48,244 nucleotides of DNA. Origin: a bacterium (lineage in GTDB: Bacteria > Patescibacteriota > Minisyncoccia > Phycocordibacterales > UBA6899). The stretch spans positions 63,431 through 111,674 of the forward strand of contig JAJZQJ010000003.1 of the NCBI GenBank assembly GCA_021851895.1, given 5' to 3'. The position numbers were made by a program, and so were the translations under genes. This document shows positions 6,900-16,230 of this stretch, piece after piece (positions within the stretch are counted from its first letter, which is position 1; each line of letters opens with the position of its first letter). A model generated the notes under the pieces. That model did no database searches. It was given only the letters and a program-made list of their open reading frames with translations, and was not told the DNA's origin.

Positions 6900-6920
6900 A
6901 AATACCCGAAAGGGTATTTT
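6900..6920 (+). terminator. Terminator after sod
   Basis: AAATACCC/GGGTATTTT hairpin with a GAAA-like loop, 6 bases past the stop. Confidence 0.75.
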
Positions 6921-7028
6921 AAGTAGGATAAAAAGCATATATACTATAGATTTCCTGTATTTCTGACCTTGACCGAGCATGTTATGTGGTGTATGCTCAT
7001 TGAGAATCGCTTATTTCATCGAACAAAT

Positions 7029-9713
7029 ATGCCACCTTTTCAAAATTTTACCGCAAAAGCAAGAGATGCGATCAGACGTGCCCATGAACTTGCTATCGAA
7101 CGTGAACAAACCCATGTCACACCGATGCATCTTTTAGCTGGACTCCTTCTTCAGGAAGAGAGTATGGTACTAACGATACTCGAAAAACTCGATATTGATG
7201 CTGCTTTTTTTACCGAGCAAGTTACTGAACGAATTGACGATGGCTCAGAGCGTGCTGGAGGTATGGCGGCTTCGTATCAATTATATCTGACTGCTGAACT
7301 TGCGCAGATCCTGGAACAATCCCAGGTAATCGGCCAGGAAATGAAAGATCAGTTCATATCGACGGAACATATCTTGATGGCGATGCTGCTCGTGCCTTCA
7401 CCGGCAGAAAAACTCCTTGAGCAAAATAAGGTTACAAGGGAGCGTATTCTTGGAGCGCTTAAGCAGATACGCGAAAACGCCGATGGGGCTGGTGGTACGC
7501 CCCAGTCAAAGCAGCGTTCTATCGCAAAATATACACGTTCACTAACGAAGCTCGCACAAGAAGACAAGCTTGATCCCGTAATCGGCAGAGATGAAGAAAC
7601 CGGCAGACTCATTCAGATACTCTCAAGAAGGACAAAGAATAATCCGATATTGATCGGAGATGCAGGCACGGGAAAGACTGCCGTTGTTGAAGGACTTGCG
7701 CAGCGTATCGCAAAAGGCGATGTGCCGGAATTTTTACGTGACAAGGAGCTTGTGTCCCTTGACCTTGGCTTGCTTATTGCGGGAACAAAGTACCGTGGTG
7801 AGTTTGAGGAGCGTCTTAAGGCTATCATGAAGGAGATTGAGCGTTCGGAAGGGAAAATCATCCTCTTTATCGACGAGATCCATACGATTGTCGGCGCAGG
7901 CGCTGCCGAGGGGTCCATGGACGCTTCGAACATGTTGAAGCCCGCTCTTGCGCGCGGCGAATTGCGTGCAATAGGTGCGACAACGATAAAGGAATATCAG
8001 AAGCACATCGAAAAAGACCCTGCACTTACCCGACGCTTCCAGCCTGTTTATGTCCAGGAGCCGTCAATAGAAGATGCAGTAGCAATACTTCGAGGATTGA
8101 AGGAGAAGTATGAGATCTTCCATGGCGTGAAGATCACCGATGATGCGATACTCGCAGCAGTGAATCTTTCCTCGCGCTATATCACTGACCGTGCGCTTCC
8201 AGATAAGGCAGTGGATCTTATAGACGAGGCTGCTTCAAGTCTACGTATCGAGCTTGAGAATAAGCCAGCAGTGCTTGAGCAGGCTCATCGCAAGATCATG
8301 CGTCTCGAGATCGAGAATGAGGCACTTAAAAAAGATGCTGAGGGTGATGGTGACGCTGCAAAGCGTGCTCGCGAACGTATCAAGGCGATCAATCGTGAAA
8401 TCGCTGACCTTCGTGAGGAGACGCGTGAGTTCGAGCTCAAGTGGAATAATGAGAAGACACTCGTCGTTGATCTTAAAAACATAAAGAAAGAGCTTGAAGT
8501 GCAACGCGTTGAGGCAGAGAATGCTGAATTGCGCAGCGACCTTTCTAAGGCTGCTGAGATTCGCTATGGAAGTATTCCCGTACTTACGAAGCAGCTCAAT
8601 GACAAGACGGCGAAGCTCAAAAAACTACAGTCATCTCGTAGGATTTTGAGAGAAGAAGTCGCAGAACAAGATATAGCGAAAGTCGTTGCACGCTGGACCG
8701 GAGTACCTGTCTCGCGAATGCTCGAAGAAGAAGTTGCCAAGCTTGGTAGAATGGAAGAAGAGCTGCGACAGCGTGTCGTCGGCCAAGATGAAGCGATCGC
8801 GAAGATCGCAAACGCCGTACGTCGTTCTCGTGTTGGTATCGGCGATCCGCACCGACCGATCGGTTCGTTCCTCTTCTTGGGGCCTACCGGTGTTGGTAAG
8901 ACTGAGCTCACAAAGGCACTCGCAAACTTCCTCTTTGACGACGAGAAGGCACTTATTCGTGTCGATATGTCAGAGTTCATGGAGAAGCACGCAGTTTCGA
9001 AGCTTGTCGGTGCGCCTCCAGGTTATGTTGGTCACGAGGAGGCCGGTTCACTCACAGAGTCGGTTCGTCATCGTCCATACTCTGTCGTCCTTTTTGACGA
9101 AGTGGAGAAAGCCCATCCCGAAGTATTCAATATACTTCTGCAGGTACTTGATGATGGTCGTCTTACTGACTCAAAGGGGCGAGTGGTCAATTTCAAAAAC
9201 ACCGTCATCGTCATGACCTCGAATATCGGCTCTGAGTTCATTGATAAGATGCAAAGCATGGGATTTGGAACAGGAAATGTCGGTCAGGACGCTGAATATG
9301 CTGAAACGAAAGCGAAGGTCATCGAGCACTTGAAAGACTACTTCAGGCCAGAATTCATAAATAGGTTGGACGAAATCATCAGTTTCGACATCCTCTCACC
9401 AGAGGTCGTTCGTGATATCGTCGACGTACAGGTGAAGCGTATCGGTGAGCGTCTCGAACAAAAAGAGATATCACTTATCGTCTCAAATGATGCACTCGAT
9501 AAGCTCGCGAAGGAGGGATACAACCCTCAGTTTGGAGCGAGACCATTACGACGTCTCATTCAAGAGAAGATCCTCAACCCTGTTGCGAATGCGATGATCA
9601 AGGAGCGATTACTTTCTGGAGCAACGGTCACTGTTTCATTGAAGAATGATGAGTTGTCTGTAAAGGTAGAGAAGAAGAAAGGACAGCAAAGAGCGAAGAA
9701 GCAAAAGGAATAA
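7029..9713 (+). CDS. clpB: ATP-dependent chaperone ClpB
   Basis: An 894-aa Hsp100 disaggregase. Order: Clp N-domain repeats (residues about 1-145), AAA-1 with Walker A GDAGTGKT (about 211) and Walker [10 protein letters not shown], a long coiled-coil middle domain (about 400-530), and AAA-2 with GPTGVGKTE (about 618) and [13 protein letters not shown], then the small C-terminal D2 domain ([11 protein letters not shown]). The long middle domain and the absence of a visible ClpP-binding IGF/L loop favour ClpB over ClpC. The C terminus is very basic ([13 protein letters not shown]). MPPFQNF at 7029 is the family-like start; an in-frame start at 6969 adds non-conserved residues. No CIRCE element is visible upstream. 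Confidence 0.93.
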   Translation: MPPFQNFTAKARDAIRRAHELAIEREQTHVTPMHLLAGLLLQEESMVLTILEKLDIDAAFFTEQVTERIDDGSERAGGMAASYQLYLTAELAQILEQSQVIGQEMKDQFISTEHILMAMLLVPSPAEKLLEQNKVTRERILGALKQIRENADGAGGTPQSKQRSIAKYTRSLTKLAQEDKLDPVIGRDEETGRLIQILSRRTKNNPILIGDAGTGKTAVVEGLAQRIAKGDVPEFLRDKELVSLDLGLLIAGTKYRGEFEERLKAIMKEIERSEGKIILFIDEIHTIVGAGAAEGSMDASNMLKPALARGELRAIGATTIKEYQKHIEKDPALTRRFQPVYVQEPSIEDAVAILRGLKEKYEIFHGVKITDDAILAAVNLSSRYITDRALPDKAVDLIDEAASSLRIELENKPAVLEQAHRKIMRLEIENEALKKDAEGDGDAAKRARERIKAINREIADLREETREFELKWNNEKTLVVDLKNIKKELEVQRVEAENAELRSDLSKAAEIRYGSIPVLTKQLNDKTAKLKKLQSSRRILREEVAEQDIAKVVARWTGVPVSRMLEEEVAKLGRMEEELRQRVVGQDEAIAKIANAVRRSRVGIGDPHRPIGSFLFLGPTGVGKTELTKALANFLFDDEKALIRVDMSEFMEKHAVSKLVGAPPGYVGHEEAGSLTESVRHRPYSVVLFDEVEKAHPEVFNILLQVLDDGRLTDSKGRVVNFKNTVIVMTSNIGSEFIDKMQSMGFGTGNVGQDAEYAETKAKVIEHLKDYFRPEFINRLDEIISFDILSPEVVRDIVDVQVKRIGERLEQKEISLIVSNDALDKLAKEGYNPQFGARPLRRLIQEKILNPVANAMIKERLLSGATVTVSLKNDELSVKVEKKKGQQRAKKQKE

Positions 9714-9744
9714 ACAAAAAGCACACCCGGTGTGCTTTTTGTTT
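9712..9744. terminator. Bidirectional terminator, clpB and export cluster
   Basis: A long hairpin AAACAAAAAGCACACC/GGTGTGCTTTTTGTTT between two convergent genes, overlapping the stop of the minus-strand gene. Confidence 0.85.
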
Positions 9745-10201
9745 ATTGATTTGCAGTTGGTTGAGGAGAAGAGCTCGTTGAGGCGTTCTGTCGTAAAGGA
9801 ACATCCGGTCTTATCTGAATCATTCGTGCATTTAGGCTGCCGTCTGGATTCGCGTCGCCAATGATCGACACATTTCCATTTTCTACAAGGTCAAATGGGG
9901 TACCTGCGGTAAACTTTGATATTTCAGTAGTTGGTGATATGAAAATTATCTTTGATCCGCCATCTCGAAGTGCGACGACAATACTTTGAGGGTTTACGGA
10001 AAGGATCTTTCCCGTGGTCATTCCCGCTCCGGCTGCTCCGCGCTGTCTATTTCCATTCATGCGATATCCGTCTGCAGCAGGTGAAGCGCTCTGTGTGCTC
10101 GAGGTTTGCGTGCTGTTCGCGCCGAAATGGGCACCTGCGTAAAATGATATAACAGCGAGAATGACAGCAAACGATAAATACATGGTTATCTTTTTGTTCA
10201 T
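9743..10201 (-). CDS. Secreted or membrane-anchored small protein, DUF5666-like
   Basis: A 152-aa protein with an N-terminal signal/anchor helix (YLSFAVILAVISFYAG), a Ser/Thr/Gln-rich linker, an RGAAGAG stretch, and a small beta domain (TTGKILSVNPQSIVVALRDGGSKIIFISPTTEISKF..GNVSIIGDANPDGSLNARMIQIRP) that resembles the OB-like DUF5666. The C terminus is low complexity. Its position as the last gene of the ABC export cluster suggests an extracytoplasmic accessory role, by inference only. The start MNKKITM at 10201 is preferred as a typical signal-peptide start; an in-frame ATG at 10216, just after the upstream stop, is also possible. Confidence 0.7.
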   Translation of the reverse strand: MNKKITMYLSFAVILAVISFYAGAHFGANSTQTSSTQSASPAADGYRMNGNRQRGAAGAGMTTGKILSVNPQSIVVALRDGGSKIIFISPTTEISKFTAGTPFDLVENGNVSIIGDANPDGSLNARMIQIRPDVPLRQNASTSSSPQPTANQ

Positions 10202-10218
10202 ATGTTCGATGATCATGA

Positions 10219-10965
10219 TCAGATCTCGATACGTGCAAAGAGTAGCGAGCCGATCGCGAGTAATAATGCCGTTGAGAGGGAGAGTATGACCAAGTCAATA
10301 CTCATAGAGAAGTGCGCTGATTGAATGAGCGCTTCCCTGAGCCCATCGACGCCATAGGCGAGAGGGTTTAGTCTTGCTACGGTCTCGAGCATCGAGGGTA
10401 GTCCACCAAGAGGGAAGAGCGCGCCTGAAAGGAAGAATGTCGGCATGACAACGAAATTCATTATCAATTGGAATCCTTGCATATCATCAAGAAGGCTTGC
10501 AATTGCCGTACCAAATGCAGTGAAAAAGAGGGCGATAAGTGCGGCGATCGCAAGTGCGATAGGAAGCATGTTGAGACTTGCTGGTCTGAAGCCTGCAACA
10601 AGCGTGATGATAAACACAATAAGGCCTTGGAGTAGCGCAACCGTCGCTCCGCCAAGCGTGCGACCGACCATGATCTGTGTACGCGAGATGGGCGCGACGA
10701 GTGTTTCTTTGAGAAAGCCGAATTGCTTGTCCCAAATGATCTCAATTCCAGAAAAGACTGCAGTAAATAGGATGCCCATTGCAATGATGCCGGGTGCAAG
10801 AAACTGAATATAGTTTCCGCCACCTGCCTTTTGAAATATCGGACCAAAGCCAAAGCCAAGCGATACGAGGAAGAGTAGGGGTTGCCCAAGAGATCCAATG
10901 ATGCGTGGTTTTGAGCGAAGATAGCGCTTGATCTGTCTTAGCCAGAGAATATATATAGTTTGCAT
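10219..10965 (-). CDS. ABC-2 type transporter permease (DrrB-like)
   Basis: A 248-aa integral membrane protein with about six helices, typical of ABC-2 permeases: N-terminal YILWLRQIKRYLRSKPRIIGSL, the loop FQKAGGGNYIQFLAPGIIAM, and late LNPLAYGVDGLREAL, a family hallmark. It should pair with the ATPase immediately upstream (DrrA-like) to export a lipid, drug or polysaccharide-like substrate; the substrate is unknown. The gap to the ATPase gene is 9 bases. Confidence 0.88.
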   Translation of the reverse strand: MQTIYILWLRQIKRYLRSKPRIIGSLGQPLLFLVSLGFGFGPIFQKAGGGNYIQFLAPGIIAMGILFTAVFSGIEIIWDKQFGFLKETLVAPISRTQIMVGRTLGGATVALLQGLIVFIITLVAGFRPASLNMLPIALAIAALIALFFTAFGTAIASLLDDMQGFQLIMNFVVMPTFFLSGALFPLGGLPSMLETVARLNPLAYGVDGLREALIQSAHFSMSIDLVILSLSTALLLAIGSLLFARIEI

Positions 10966-10974
10966 GATCGAAAA

Positions 10975-11769
10975 TTATCTCTTCCAAACGGAGCGATGCA
11001 TACGCATGTGTTCTTTGCTGCCCGCTTCTTCTTCTCGAATCATCTTTCCTGTTAGTGAGAGAAATGCAGCCTCTAGTGAATCTTTCCCAGTCGTTTGAAG
11101 TAGCGAAGCAGTGGTGCCCTCTGCGACGATCGTGCCTTTGTCGATGATGAAGACCCTGCTTGCTGCTTGTTCGGCTTCTTCCATGTAGTGAGTCGTGAAG
11201 AAGACCGTCATACCTTCTTCTTTATTCAGTTTCCGTATATGGTCCCAAATATGATTACGCGTTTGAGGATCAAGGCCAGATGTCGGTTCATCGAGAAAAA
11301 GTACCTTTGGATGATGGATGAGTCCTCTTGCGATCTCTAGTCTTCGTTTCATTCCGCCAGAGAAGTGCTTTACAAGTTCGTCTTTCCTATCATAAAGCTC
11401 AACGAAGCGAAGCATCTCATCAATTCTTCTTCGACGATCTATTTTTGGAACACCATAGATAACGCCATGAAATTCTAGATTCTCAAACGCTGTGAGTTCG
11501 TCATCGAGACTAGGATCCTGAAAGACTATACCGAAAGAGCGTCGAACCGCATCCTTATCGTTGATCGCATCAAATCCATTTATGCGAATGGAGCCATCCG
11601 TCGGGGGCAGGAGGGTAGTGAGCATTTTTATTGTCGTGGTCTTTCCGGCACCATTAGGGCCTAAGAATGCAACAATCTCACCTTCGTCGACTGAAAATGA
11701 AATATCATTCACCGCAGTCGTTTTGTCGAAGGTTTTCGTCAGTGAGTTTGTTTCTATGATCTTATTCAT
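10975..11769 (-). CDS. ABC transporter ATP-binding protein (DrrA-like)
   Basis: A 264-aa ABC ATPase: Walker A GPNGAGKTT, Q-loop in VFQDPSLDDELT, signature FSGGMKRRLE, Walker B VLFLDEPTSGLD, H-loop FFTTHYMEEAEQ. The layout (DELTAFENLEFHGVIYGVP, the C-terminal IIDKGTIVAEGT) is that of the DrrA/daunorubicin-type exporters. The start MNKIIETNS at 11769 overlaps the stop of the MacB-like permease gene by 8 bases, which suggests coupling. It is the energy partner of the next permease. Confidence 0.9.
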   Translation of the reverse strand: MNKIIETNSLTKTFDKTTAVNDISFSVDEGEIVAFLGPNGAGKTTTIKMLTTLLPPTDGSIRINGFDAINDKDAVRRSFGIVFQDPSLDDELTAFENLEFHGVIYGVPKIDRRRRIDEMLRFVELYDRKDELVKHFSGGMKRRLEIARGLIHHPKVLFLDEPTSGLDPQTRNHIWDHIRKLNKEEGMTVFFTTHYMEEAEQAASRVFIIDKGTIVAEGTTASLLQTTGKDSLEAAFLSLTGKMIREEEAGSKEHMRMHRSVWKR

Positions 11770-12988
11770 ATCGTAATGCTTCAATTGGGTTGAGCGCCGC
11801 AGCTCTCCGTGCGGGGTAATATCCAAAAACGATACCGATCGATGCCGAGACTCCGAATGCGAGTAGAATCGACGTCGTCGAAACCGCAGTCGCTATTCCC
11901 GATAGTGATGTCACAAGTAGCGATATGAGCCATCCGAGGACTATTCCAATAAAACCACCAAGGAAGGTGAGCATAACAGCTTCGACGAGAAACTGAATGC
12001 TTATGTCTCTGCGTTTGGCACCAATTGCTTTTCTGAGTCCGATCTCGCGTGTCCTCTCGGTGACTGTCGTAAGCATCATGTTCATGATTCCAATTCCCCC
12101 AACGATCAGTGAAATACCGGCTATTGCTGAGAGTAGCATAGTCATCGTGTTGGTGATAGAAGATGCAGTCGCGAGGATATCCTGTTGATTGAGTACTTGG
12201 AAATCAGCGAGTTTTGGATCTGAGATGTTGTGGCGACGCAGAAGCAGATCAGTGATCTCCTGCTGTATGGTTGCCATCGCATTGGGGTCTTCTGCTGCGA
12301 CGCTAATGGTCGTCACGTAAGTATCACCTGCGAGATAGCGTTGTGCGGTCGATATGGGTACGAATATCATGTCATCTTGGTTGGTGAATCCTGAACCACC
12401 CTTAGCCTTTGTCATTCCAATGATCTTGAATTGTACATTCTTTATTCTGATCGTCTCACCGATGGGATCTGCCCCTGCGCCAAAGAGGTCATCACGGGTC
12501 GTCGGACCGATCACTGCTACGCGCGCAAGGTCACGTACATTCATATCGCTGATGAAGGTTCCCGTATCTATTTCAAGATTCCTTACTATAGGATAGTCAC
12601 TTGTCGTACCGACTATTTGCGTATTCGTGTTCGTGCCCTTTGCGGTGACTTGATATCTTCGCGATATCTCAGGAGCTATCGCTTTTGCGAGCGTGACTTC
12701 CTTTGCTATTGCATCAGCATCCTCTTGCTTTAGGGTCATTGCCGATCCACGGCCCGCGCTCACTGGACTAGCACCCGCTCCACGTTGCTGGCCGGGCATG
12801 ACAAGCACAAGATTTGAGCCAATAGATTGTATGCTCGATTGTATCGATCCCGATGCACCTTGTCCTATGGCGATCATCGCAACAACGGAACCAATACCTA
12901 TGACGATGCCGAGTATCGTCAGCCCTGAGCGTGCCTTGTTTGCAGAGAGCGCCGTATAAGTCTCATGAAGAGTATCTTGTATTTTCAT
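11762..12988 (-). CDS. MacB-type ABC transporter permease (FtsX domain)
   Basis: A 408-aa permease. One N-terminal helix (SGLTILGIVIGIGSVVAMIAIGQGA) is followed by a large extracytoplasmic MacB_PCD domain (about residues 45-270) and then three C-terminal helices of the FtsX fold with TERTREIGLRKAIGAKRRDI. The family does mechanotransmission or efflux rather than simple translocation. It is coupled with the upstream MacB-type ATPase and the HlyD-like adaptor. The glycine/proline-rich GQQRGAGASPVSAG lies in the periplasmic-domain loop. Substrate unknown. Confidence 0.9.
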   Translation of the reverse strand: MKIQDTLHETYTALSANKARSGLTILGIVIGIGSVVAMIAIGQGASGSIQSSIQSIGSNLVLVMPGQQRGAGASPVSAGRGSAMTLKQEDADAIAKEVTLAKAIAPEISRRYQVTAKGTNTNTQIVGTTSDYPIVRNLEIDTGTFISDMNVRDLARVAVIGPTTRDDLFGAGADPIGETIRIKNVQFKIIGMTKAKGGSGFTNQDDMIFVPISTAQRYLAGDTYVTTISVAAEDPNAMATIQQEITDLLLRRHNISDPKLADFQVLNQQDILATASSITNTMTMLLSAIAGISLIVGGIGIMNMMLTTVTERTREIGLRKAIGAKRRDISIQFLVEAVMLTFLGGFIGIVLGWLISLLVTSLSGIATAVSTTSILLAFGVSASIGIVFGYYPARRAAALNPIEALRYE

Positions 12989-12990
12989 GT

Positions 12991-13701
12991 TCAGAGAAGA
13001 TTAACGGCTAAGCGCTGTTTGTGCTGCTTGCTGTCGCTGACGATATCTCCGTCGCGAATGTGTATGATACGCTCGGCGTGCTCAGCGATATCGGGTTCAT
13101 GGGTGATGAGTACGATCGTCCTTCCTTGCTCCTTGTGCAGGCGCTGAAAGGTTTCAAGTACCATATTTCCCGTTTTCGTGTCGAGATTTCCTGTCGGCTC
13201 ATCGGCGAGGATGAGTGTTGGGTCATTGACGAGTGCGCGAGCGATCGCAACGCGCTGCATCATTCCCCCCGAGAGTTGATTGGAATAGTGCTCCCAGAAC
13301 TTCTCTGGAAACGCTGAGGCAGAAAGTGCCTCTTTTGCTTTTTCAATACGTTCTGCTTCTCCTTTTTCCGCATAGATAAGCGGAAGCATGACATTACGAA
13401 GCACACTTGTGCGGGGGAGGAGATTGAAGGCCTGAAAAACGAAACCGATCTTCTGCATGCGGATATCCGCAAGAGCATCATCGGAGAGTTTCGCAACATC
13501 CTTTCTGTCGAGTAAATACTCACCACGAGTAGGCGTGTCGAGACATCCGATGATGTGCATAAGTGTTGATTTGCCTGAGCCTGATGGACCCATGATCGCA
13601 ACAAATTCACCATCATTGATCGTGAAAGAGACATCACGGAGCGCGTGAGTCTCCATGTCTCCGTTCACGTACGTCTTTCCTATGTTTTTACATTCGATCA
13701 T
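12991..13701 (-). CDS. MacB/LolD-type ABC transporter ATP-binding protein
   Basis: A 236-aa ATPase: Walker [11 protein letters not shown]-loop [21 protein letters not shown] (typical of LolD/MacB), signature [15 protein letters not shown], Walker [14 protein letters not shown]-loop [13 protein letters not shown]. It is placed between the adaptor and the MacB-like permease, with gaps of 2-4 bases, in the usual adaptor-ATPase-permease order. The signature has MM where QQ is usual (LSGGQQQR), a mild divergence. Confidence 0.9.
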   Translation of the reverse strand: MIECKNIGKTYVNGDMETHALRDVSFTINDGEFVAIMGPSGSGKSTLMHIIGCLDTPTRGEYLLDRKDVAKLSDDALADIRMQKIGFVFQAFNLLPRTSVLRNVMLPLIYAEKGEAERIEKAKEALSASAFPEKFWEHYSNQLSGGMMQRVAIARALVNDPTLILADEPTGNLDTKTGNMVLETFQRLHKEQGRTIVLITHEPDIAEHAERIIHIRDGDIVSDSKQHKQRLAVNLL

Positions 13702-13705
13702 AACT

Positions 13706-15409
13706 TTATCTTCCTCCCAGCGCTCCTACCGCGCCGCGATTACCACCGCCTCCTATTCCGGGGATACGGAAGCCGCTTTGTCCACTCGTTTGGGTGGTAG
13801 AGTTTGCGCTCGTCGTTTGGGTGACGATCGTATCACCCTCCTTGAGTCCACTCAATATCTCCGTACGGGTATCATTTGAGATTCCCGTTTCAACGGTTAC
13901 TGTTTTTGGAGAACCGTTTTCATAGAGATCGACGGTTTTCGTGCCATTTTTACTCTTGACTGCGCTGCTTGGAACAAGAAGTGTGTCTTGTTTGACATCA
14001 GTGATGATCGCAGCGGTAACGGTCATGCCAGGCTTCACACGATCATCCTGTGTATCGAATGCGAGCTTCACTGAATAGGTGACTACACCTGATGAGATCG
14101 TACCAACGGAATCGATTTCGGAGACCATGCCCGCGATTTCAAGTCCATCAATTGCATCGAAAGTCAGTGTGGCCTGCTGGCCAACCTTTGCTCGTGCAAC
14201 ATCCACCTCATTCAGCGTAACCTCAGCGATCTTTTGCTTAGTGATGAGTGTCGCGACGGTCGTTCCTGATGATGCTTCGTCTCCGACATTCACGGGGATA
14301 CTTGCAACAATACAATCAAATGGTGCGCGAATCGTATAATCAGCAAGTTTCTCTTGCGCGTCCGTAAGATCGTTTTGTCTTTGCTGGATAGTAAGTTTTT
14401 GTGATTGTATATCGAGTGGGTCAGCTCCAGACTTAAGTTTGATCAGTGATTGTGTCTTTTCTGTTATCGTACGGTCTGAGCTCGCTATCGTGTCTGTGTC
14501 GCTGCGGATAGTATTCTTCGCCGTCAGCAATGACTGCATATCCGCATTGAGTTTATCGGTATATGAGCCAAGGTTCGCAACATTCGTGTCCGTGCGTGTA
14601 TCATGAGACTGATTTTGGTTGCTGATCTTCTCTTGGATCGCATTATTGAGATCCTTAACGACGGTTGCAATTGTCTTTGTCGTTCCGTAGGTCTCGTCAA
14701 TAAGCGTCCCGATTTGATCGTTACTTGTGTAGAGGGCTATGCTCTTATAGTCCGTAAGGTTGTGCTGATATGCGCTGTCTGCGATCGTATAGGAGTCATT
14801 GAGCGCATTGTATTCGCTGAGAGAGCTCGTGTAAGCATCAAGACCATGCTGAGTGTAAAGAATGTCGTGGAGTCCAGACATGGTTGTTGAGAGATCAATA
14901 AAGGTACTCGCCACGGTATTGTACCCATCAGTATATGATCGTTTGAGATCTTCCTCGGCCGACTTCTTTGCATCTTGCGCTGAAGCGAGTGCATTCTCCG
15001 CCTGCGTGATTGAGAGGTCATCGGCGGGTTGGGTGAGTTTATCGTATGCGAGTTGCGCACTTTTAAGATTCGTTACTGCATCTCGTACTGATTTTTCCGC
15101 ATCTGAAGCATCAATTTTCGCAATGATCGTTCCTGCCTTGATTTCCTGCGCGTTATTCACTGGAATGCTTATGATCGTACCTGAAACTTTAGGCTTGAGA
15201 TCGAGCTGATTTGAAGCAGAAGTCTGACCGGTTGCACTTACTGTCGATACGATGGTGCCTTTTGTTACGACACCTGTTATGTAGCGAACGGTATTCGCTG
15301 TGGTATTCGACTTCTTGTAAGTTATGTACGAACCGATGGCGATCACTATGAGGACTATCGCAGAGATTTTCTTATGAGCCTTTGCGATGTCAATGATCTT
15401 TTTATGCAT
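13706..15409 (-). CDS. HlyD/MacA-like efflux adaptor protein
   Basis: A 567-aa membrane-fusion-type protein. It has an N-terminal membrane helix (ISAIVLIVIAIGSYITY), then a lipoyl-like half (VSATGQTSASNQLDLKPKVSGTI), and a very long helical hairpin (about residues 110-370) with many Ser/Thr/Asp residues. The second lipoyl half (DYTIRAPFDCIVASIPVNVGDEASSGT), a beta-barrel domain, a membrane-proximal domain (DTLLVPSSAVKSKNGTKTV), and a low-complexity Gly/Gln/Ser tail complete it. It is first in the export operon. With a single-membrane envelope the adaptor probably spans the wall, not an outer membrane (inference). Confidence 0.87.
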   Translation of the reverse strand: MHKKIIDIAKAHKKISAIVLIVIAIGSYITYKKSNTTANTVRYITGVVTKGTIVSTVSATGQTSASNQLDLKPKVSGTIISIPVNNAQEIKAGTIIAKIDASDAEKSVRDAVTNLKSAQLAYDKLTQPADDLSITQAENALASAQDAKKSAEEDLKRSYTDGYNTVASTFIDLSTTMSGLHDILYTQHGLDAYTSSLSEYNALNDSYTIADSAYQHNLTDYKSIALYTSNDQIGTLIDETYGTTKTIATVVKDLNNAIQEKISNQNQSHDTRTDTNVANLGSYTDKLNADMQSLLTAKNTIRSDTDTIASSDRTITEKTQSLIKLKSGADPLDIQSQKLTIQQRQNDLTDAQEKLADYTIRAPFDCIVASIPVNVGDEASSGTTVATLITKQKIAEVTLNEVDVARAKVGQQATLTFDAIDGLEIAGMVSEIDSVGTISSGVVTYSVKLAFDTQDDRVKPGMTVTAAIITDVKQDTLLVPSSAVKSKNGTKTVDLYENGSPKTVTVETGISNDTRTEILSGLKEGDTIVTQTTSANSTTQTSGQSGFRIPGIGGGGNRGAVGALGGR

Positions 15410-15648
15410 AAATATTTTGCGAATGAACGCGTCTTTATCGTAATAATTACACCACCGTCAGTATGGTGGATGGATTGCTCCATATATAGTAACATTTTAA
15501 GCGAGAGAGATGTAGAGAATATGAAGAACAGGCTCATCGATAAGTAAATAGGGTGGTGCAGTAGAGCCAGAAATATATTATGTAAAATATACATTATTTT
15601 TTGTTTGCAACAGAATATAATTCTGATAGAATGAACATCTGTTCAATA
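15410..15648. other. Intergenic region between export operon and tRNA-Pro
   Basis: 239 bp. It contains the operon's upstream region, including the imperfect palindrome CCACCGTCAGTATGGTGG, and the tRNA-Pro promoter (TTGCAA about 15605, TAGAAT about 15627). A short minus-strand ORF here looks like chance. Confidence 0.4.
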
Positions 15649-15719
15649 CGGAGTGTAGTATACCGGTAGTATTTACGATTCGGGTTCGTAAGGACCGGGT
15701 TCGATTCCCGGCACTCCGA
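15649..15719 (+). tRNA. tRNA-Pro (CGG)
   Basis: Acceptor CGGAGTG/CACTCCG with the Pro-specific C1-G72 pair and A73; anticodon stem-loop TTACGA-TTCGGGT-TCGTAA gives anticodon CGG; T arm CCGGG-TTCGATT-CCCGG. Length 71 nt; no CCA encoded. Confidence 0.95.
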
Positions 15720-15742
15720 CAGTATTGTTCATTTGCATCGTG

Positions 15743-15958
15743 TCGGAGTGCCGTGAATCGAACGGATAGGGGCCGGGAAAGGTGTGCCTTGCCCGTGTCG
15801 GAAGGCAGCGAGTCTTCGAGCGTCGGAAACCGTGGGTTTCCGAGGAGCAATGCGGTGCGGGACCCTTTAGGGTGCGCCGCATGCGACGTGAGATGTCCCG
15901 GTGCGCGTGCAAAGTTCGTGAGATACCCCGGACAAGACGCGAAGCGTCTGTATTTTAC
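15743..15958 (+). repeat. Divergent tRNA-linked element after tRNA-Pro
   Basis: Starts with TCGGAGTGCCGTGAATCGAA, an inverted copy of the tRNA-Pro 3' end with one mismatch. The following roughly 195 bp are GC-rich and full of hairpins: CGGAAACC/GGGTTTCCG, the long GC-rich arm TGCGGTGCGGGACCC/GGGTGCGCCGCA, and AGACGC-GAA-GCGTCT before TATTTT (15935-15956), which may terminate it. The core does not match the Leu/Cys/Ala/Tyr copies, and I find no direct copy of the tRNA end before tRNA-Ala starts at 15961. There is no terminator hairpin between tRNA and element. Confidence 0.5.
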
Positions 15959-15960
15959 TC

Positions 15961-16031
15961 GGGCCTATAGTACAGTGGTAAAACGCTGCATTCGCATTGC
16001 AGAGACGGGGGTTCGATTCCCCCTAGGTCCA
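15961..16031 (+). tRNA. tRNA-Ala (CGC)
   Basis: Acceptor GGGCCTA/TAGGTCC carries the G3-U70 identity pair of tRNA-Ala. Anticodon stem-loop CTGCA-TTCGCAT-TGCAG gives anticodon CGC; the T arm has loop TTCGATT. Length 71 nt; no CCA encoded (A73 is followed by CA). Confidence 0.96.
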
Positions 16032-16075
16032 CAGCGGTACAAAAAAGAGCGCAAGCTCTTTTTTGTTTTCCGCTG
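16032..16075. terminator. Bidirectional hairpin after tRNA-Ala
   Basis: Outer stem CAGCGG/CCGCTG around inner stem AAAAAAGAGC/GCTCTTTTTT, starting on the base after the tRNA. It is nearly identical to the hairpin after tRNA-Leu 16 kb away. Confidence 0.8.
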
Positions 16076-16078
16076 TGC

Positions 16079-16230
16079 GACCTAGAGGGAATCGAAAGGC
16101 GGAGGCCGCGAAGCCGGCCGCTGAGGTCACGACCGAAGCGGTCGTTGCCGAGCCGGGGTCGCGAGTACTTAGCAAATAAGGAGCGCAGCTCCGCATTTGC
16201 TTAGTAACTTGTGACCGACCCCTAGGTCCA
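16079..16230 (+). repeat. tRNA-linked inverted-repeat element, Ala copy
   Basis: The cleanest copy. GACCTAGAGGGAATCGAA is the inverted tRNA-Ala 3' end with one mismatch. Next come GGCGG/CCGCT enclosing GGCCGCGAAGCC, then ACGACCG-AAG-CGGTCGT, GCCGAGCCGG, and the conserved helix GGTCGCGAGTACTTAG (16157-16172) with CTTAGTAACTTGTGACC (16200-16216), capped by GCAAAT..ATTTGC. It ends with the direct copy CCCCTAGGTCCA. A perfect 16-nt direct repeat (16020-16035 and 16219-16234) brackets hairpin plus element, like an att duplication. No ORF; probably a structured RNA or a small satellite element. Confidence 0.75.

Noticed and set aside
15355-15594. 79-codon minus-strand frame before the adaptor gene
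   Set aside because: It overlaps the start of a certain gene in another frame and has no ribosome site or family features.
15753-16085. 110-codon plus-strand frame between tRNA-Pro and tRNA-Ala
   Set aside because: It includes the whole tRNA-Ala gene and hairpins; not a plausible protein.
16079-16230. Group I intron in a tRNA
   Set aside because: The tRNAs are complete and uninterrupted, the element lies beyond a terminator, and no P/Q/R/S core is visible.
16079-16230. Ordinary MITE or IS remnant
   Set aside because: The terminal inverted repeats differ between copies and match the adjacent tRNA in each case, and no transposase or constant terminal sequence is seen.
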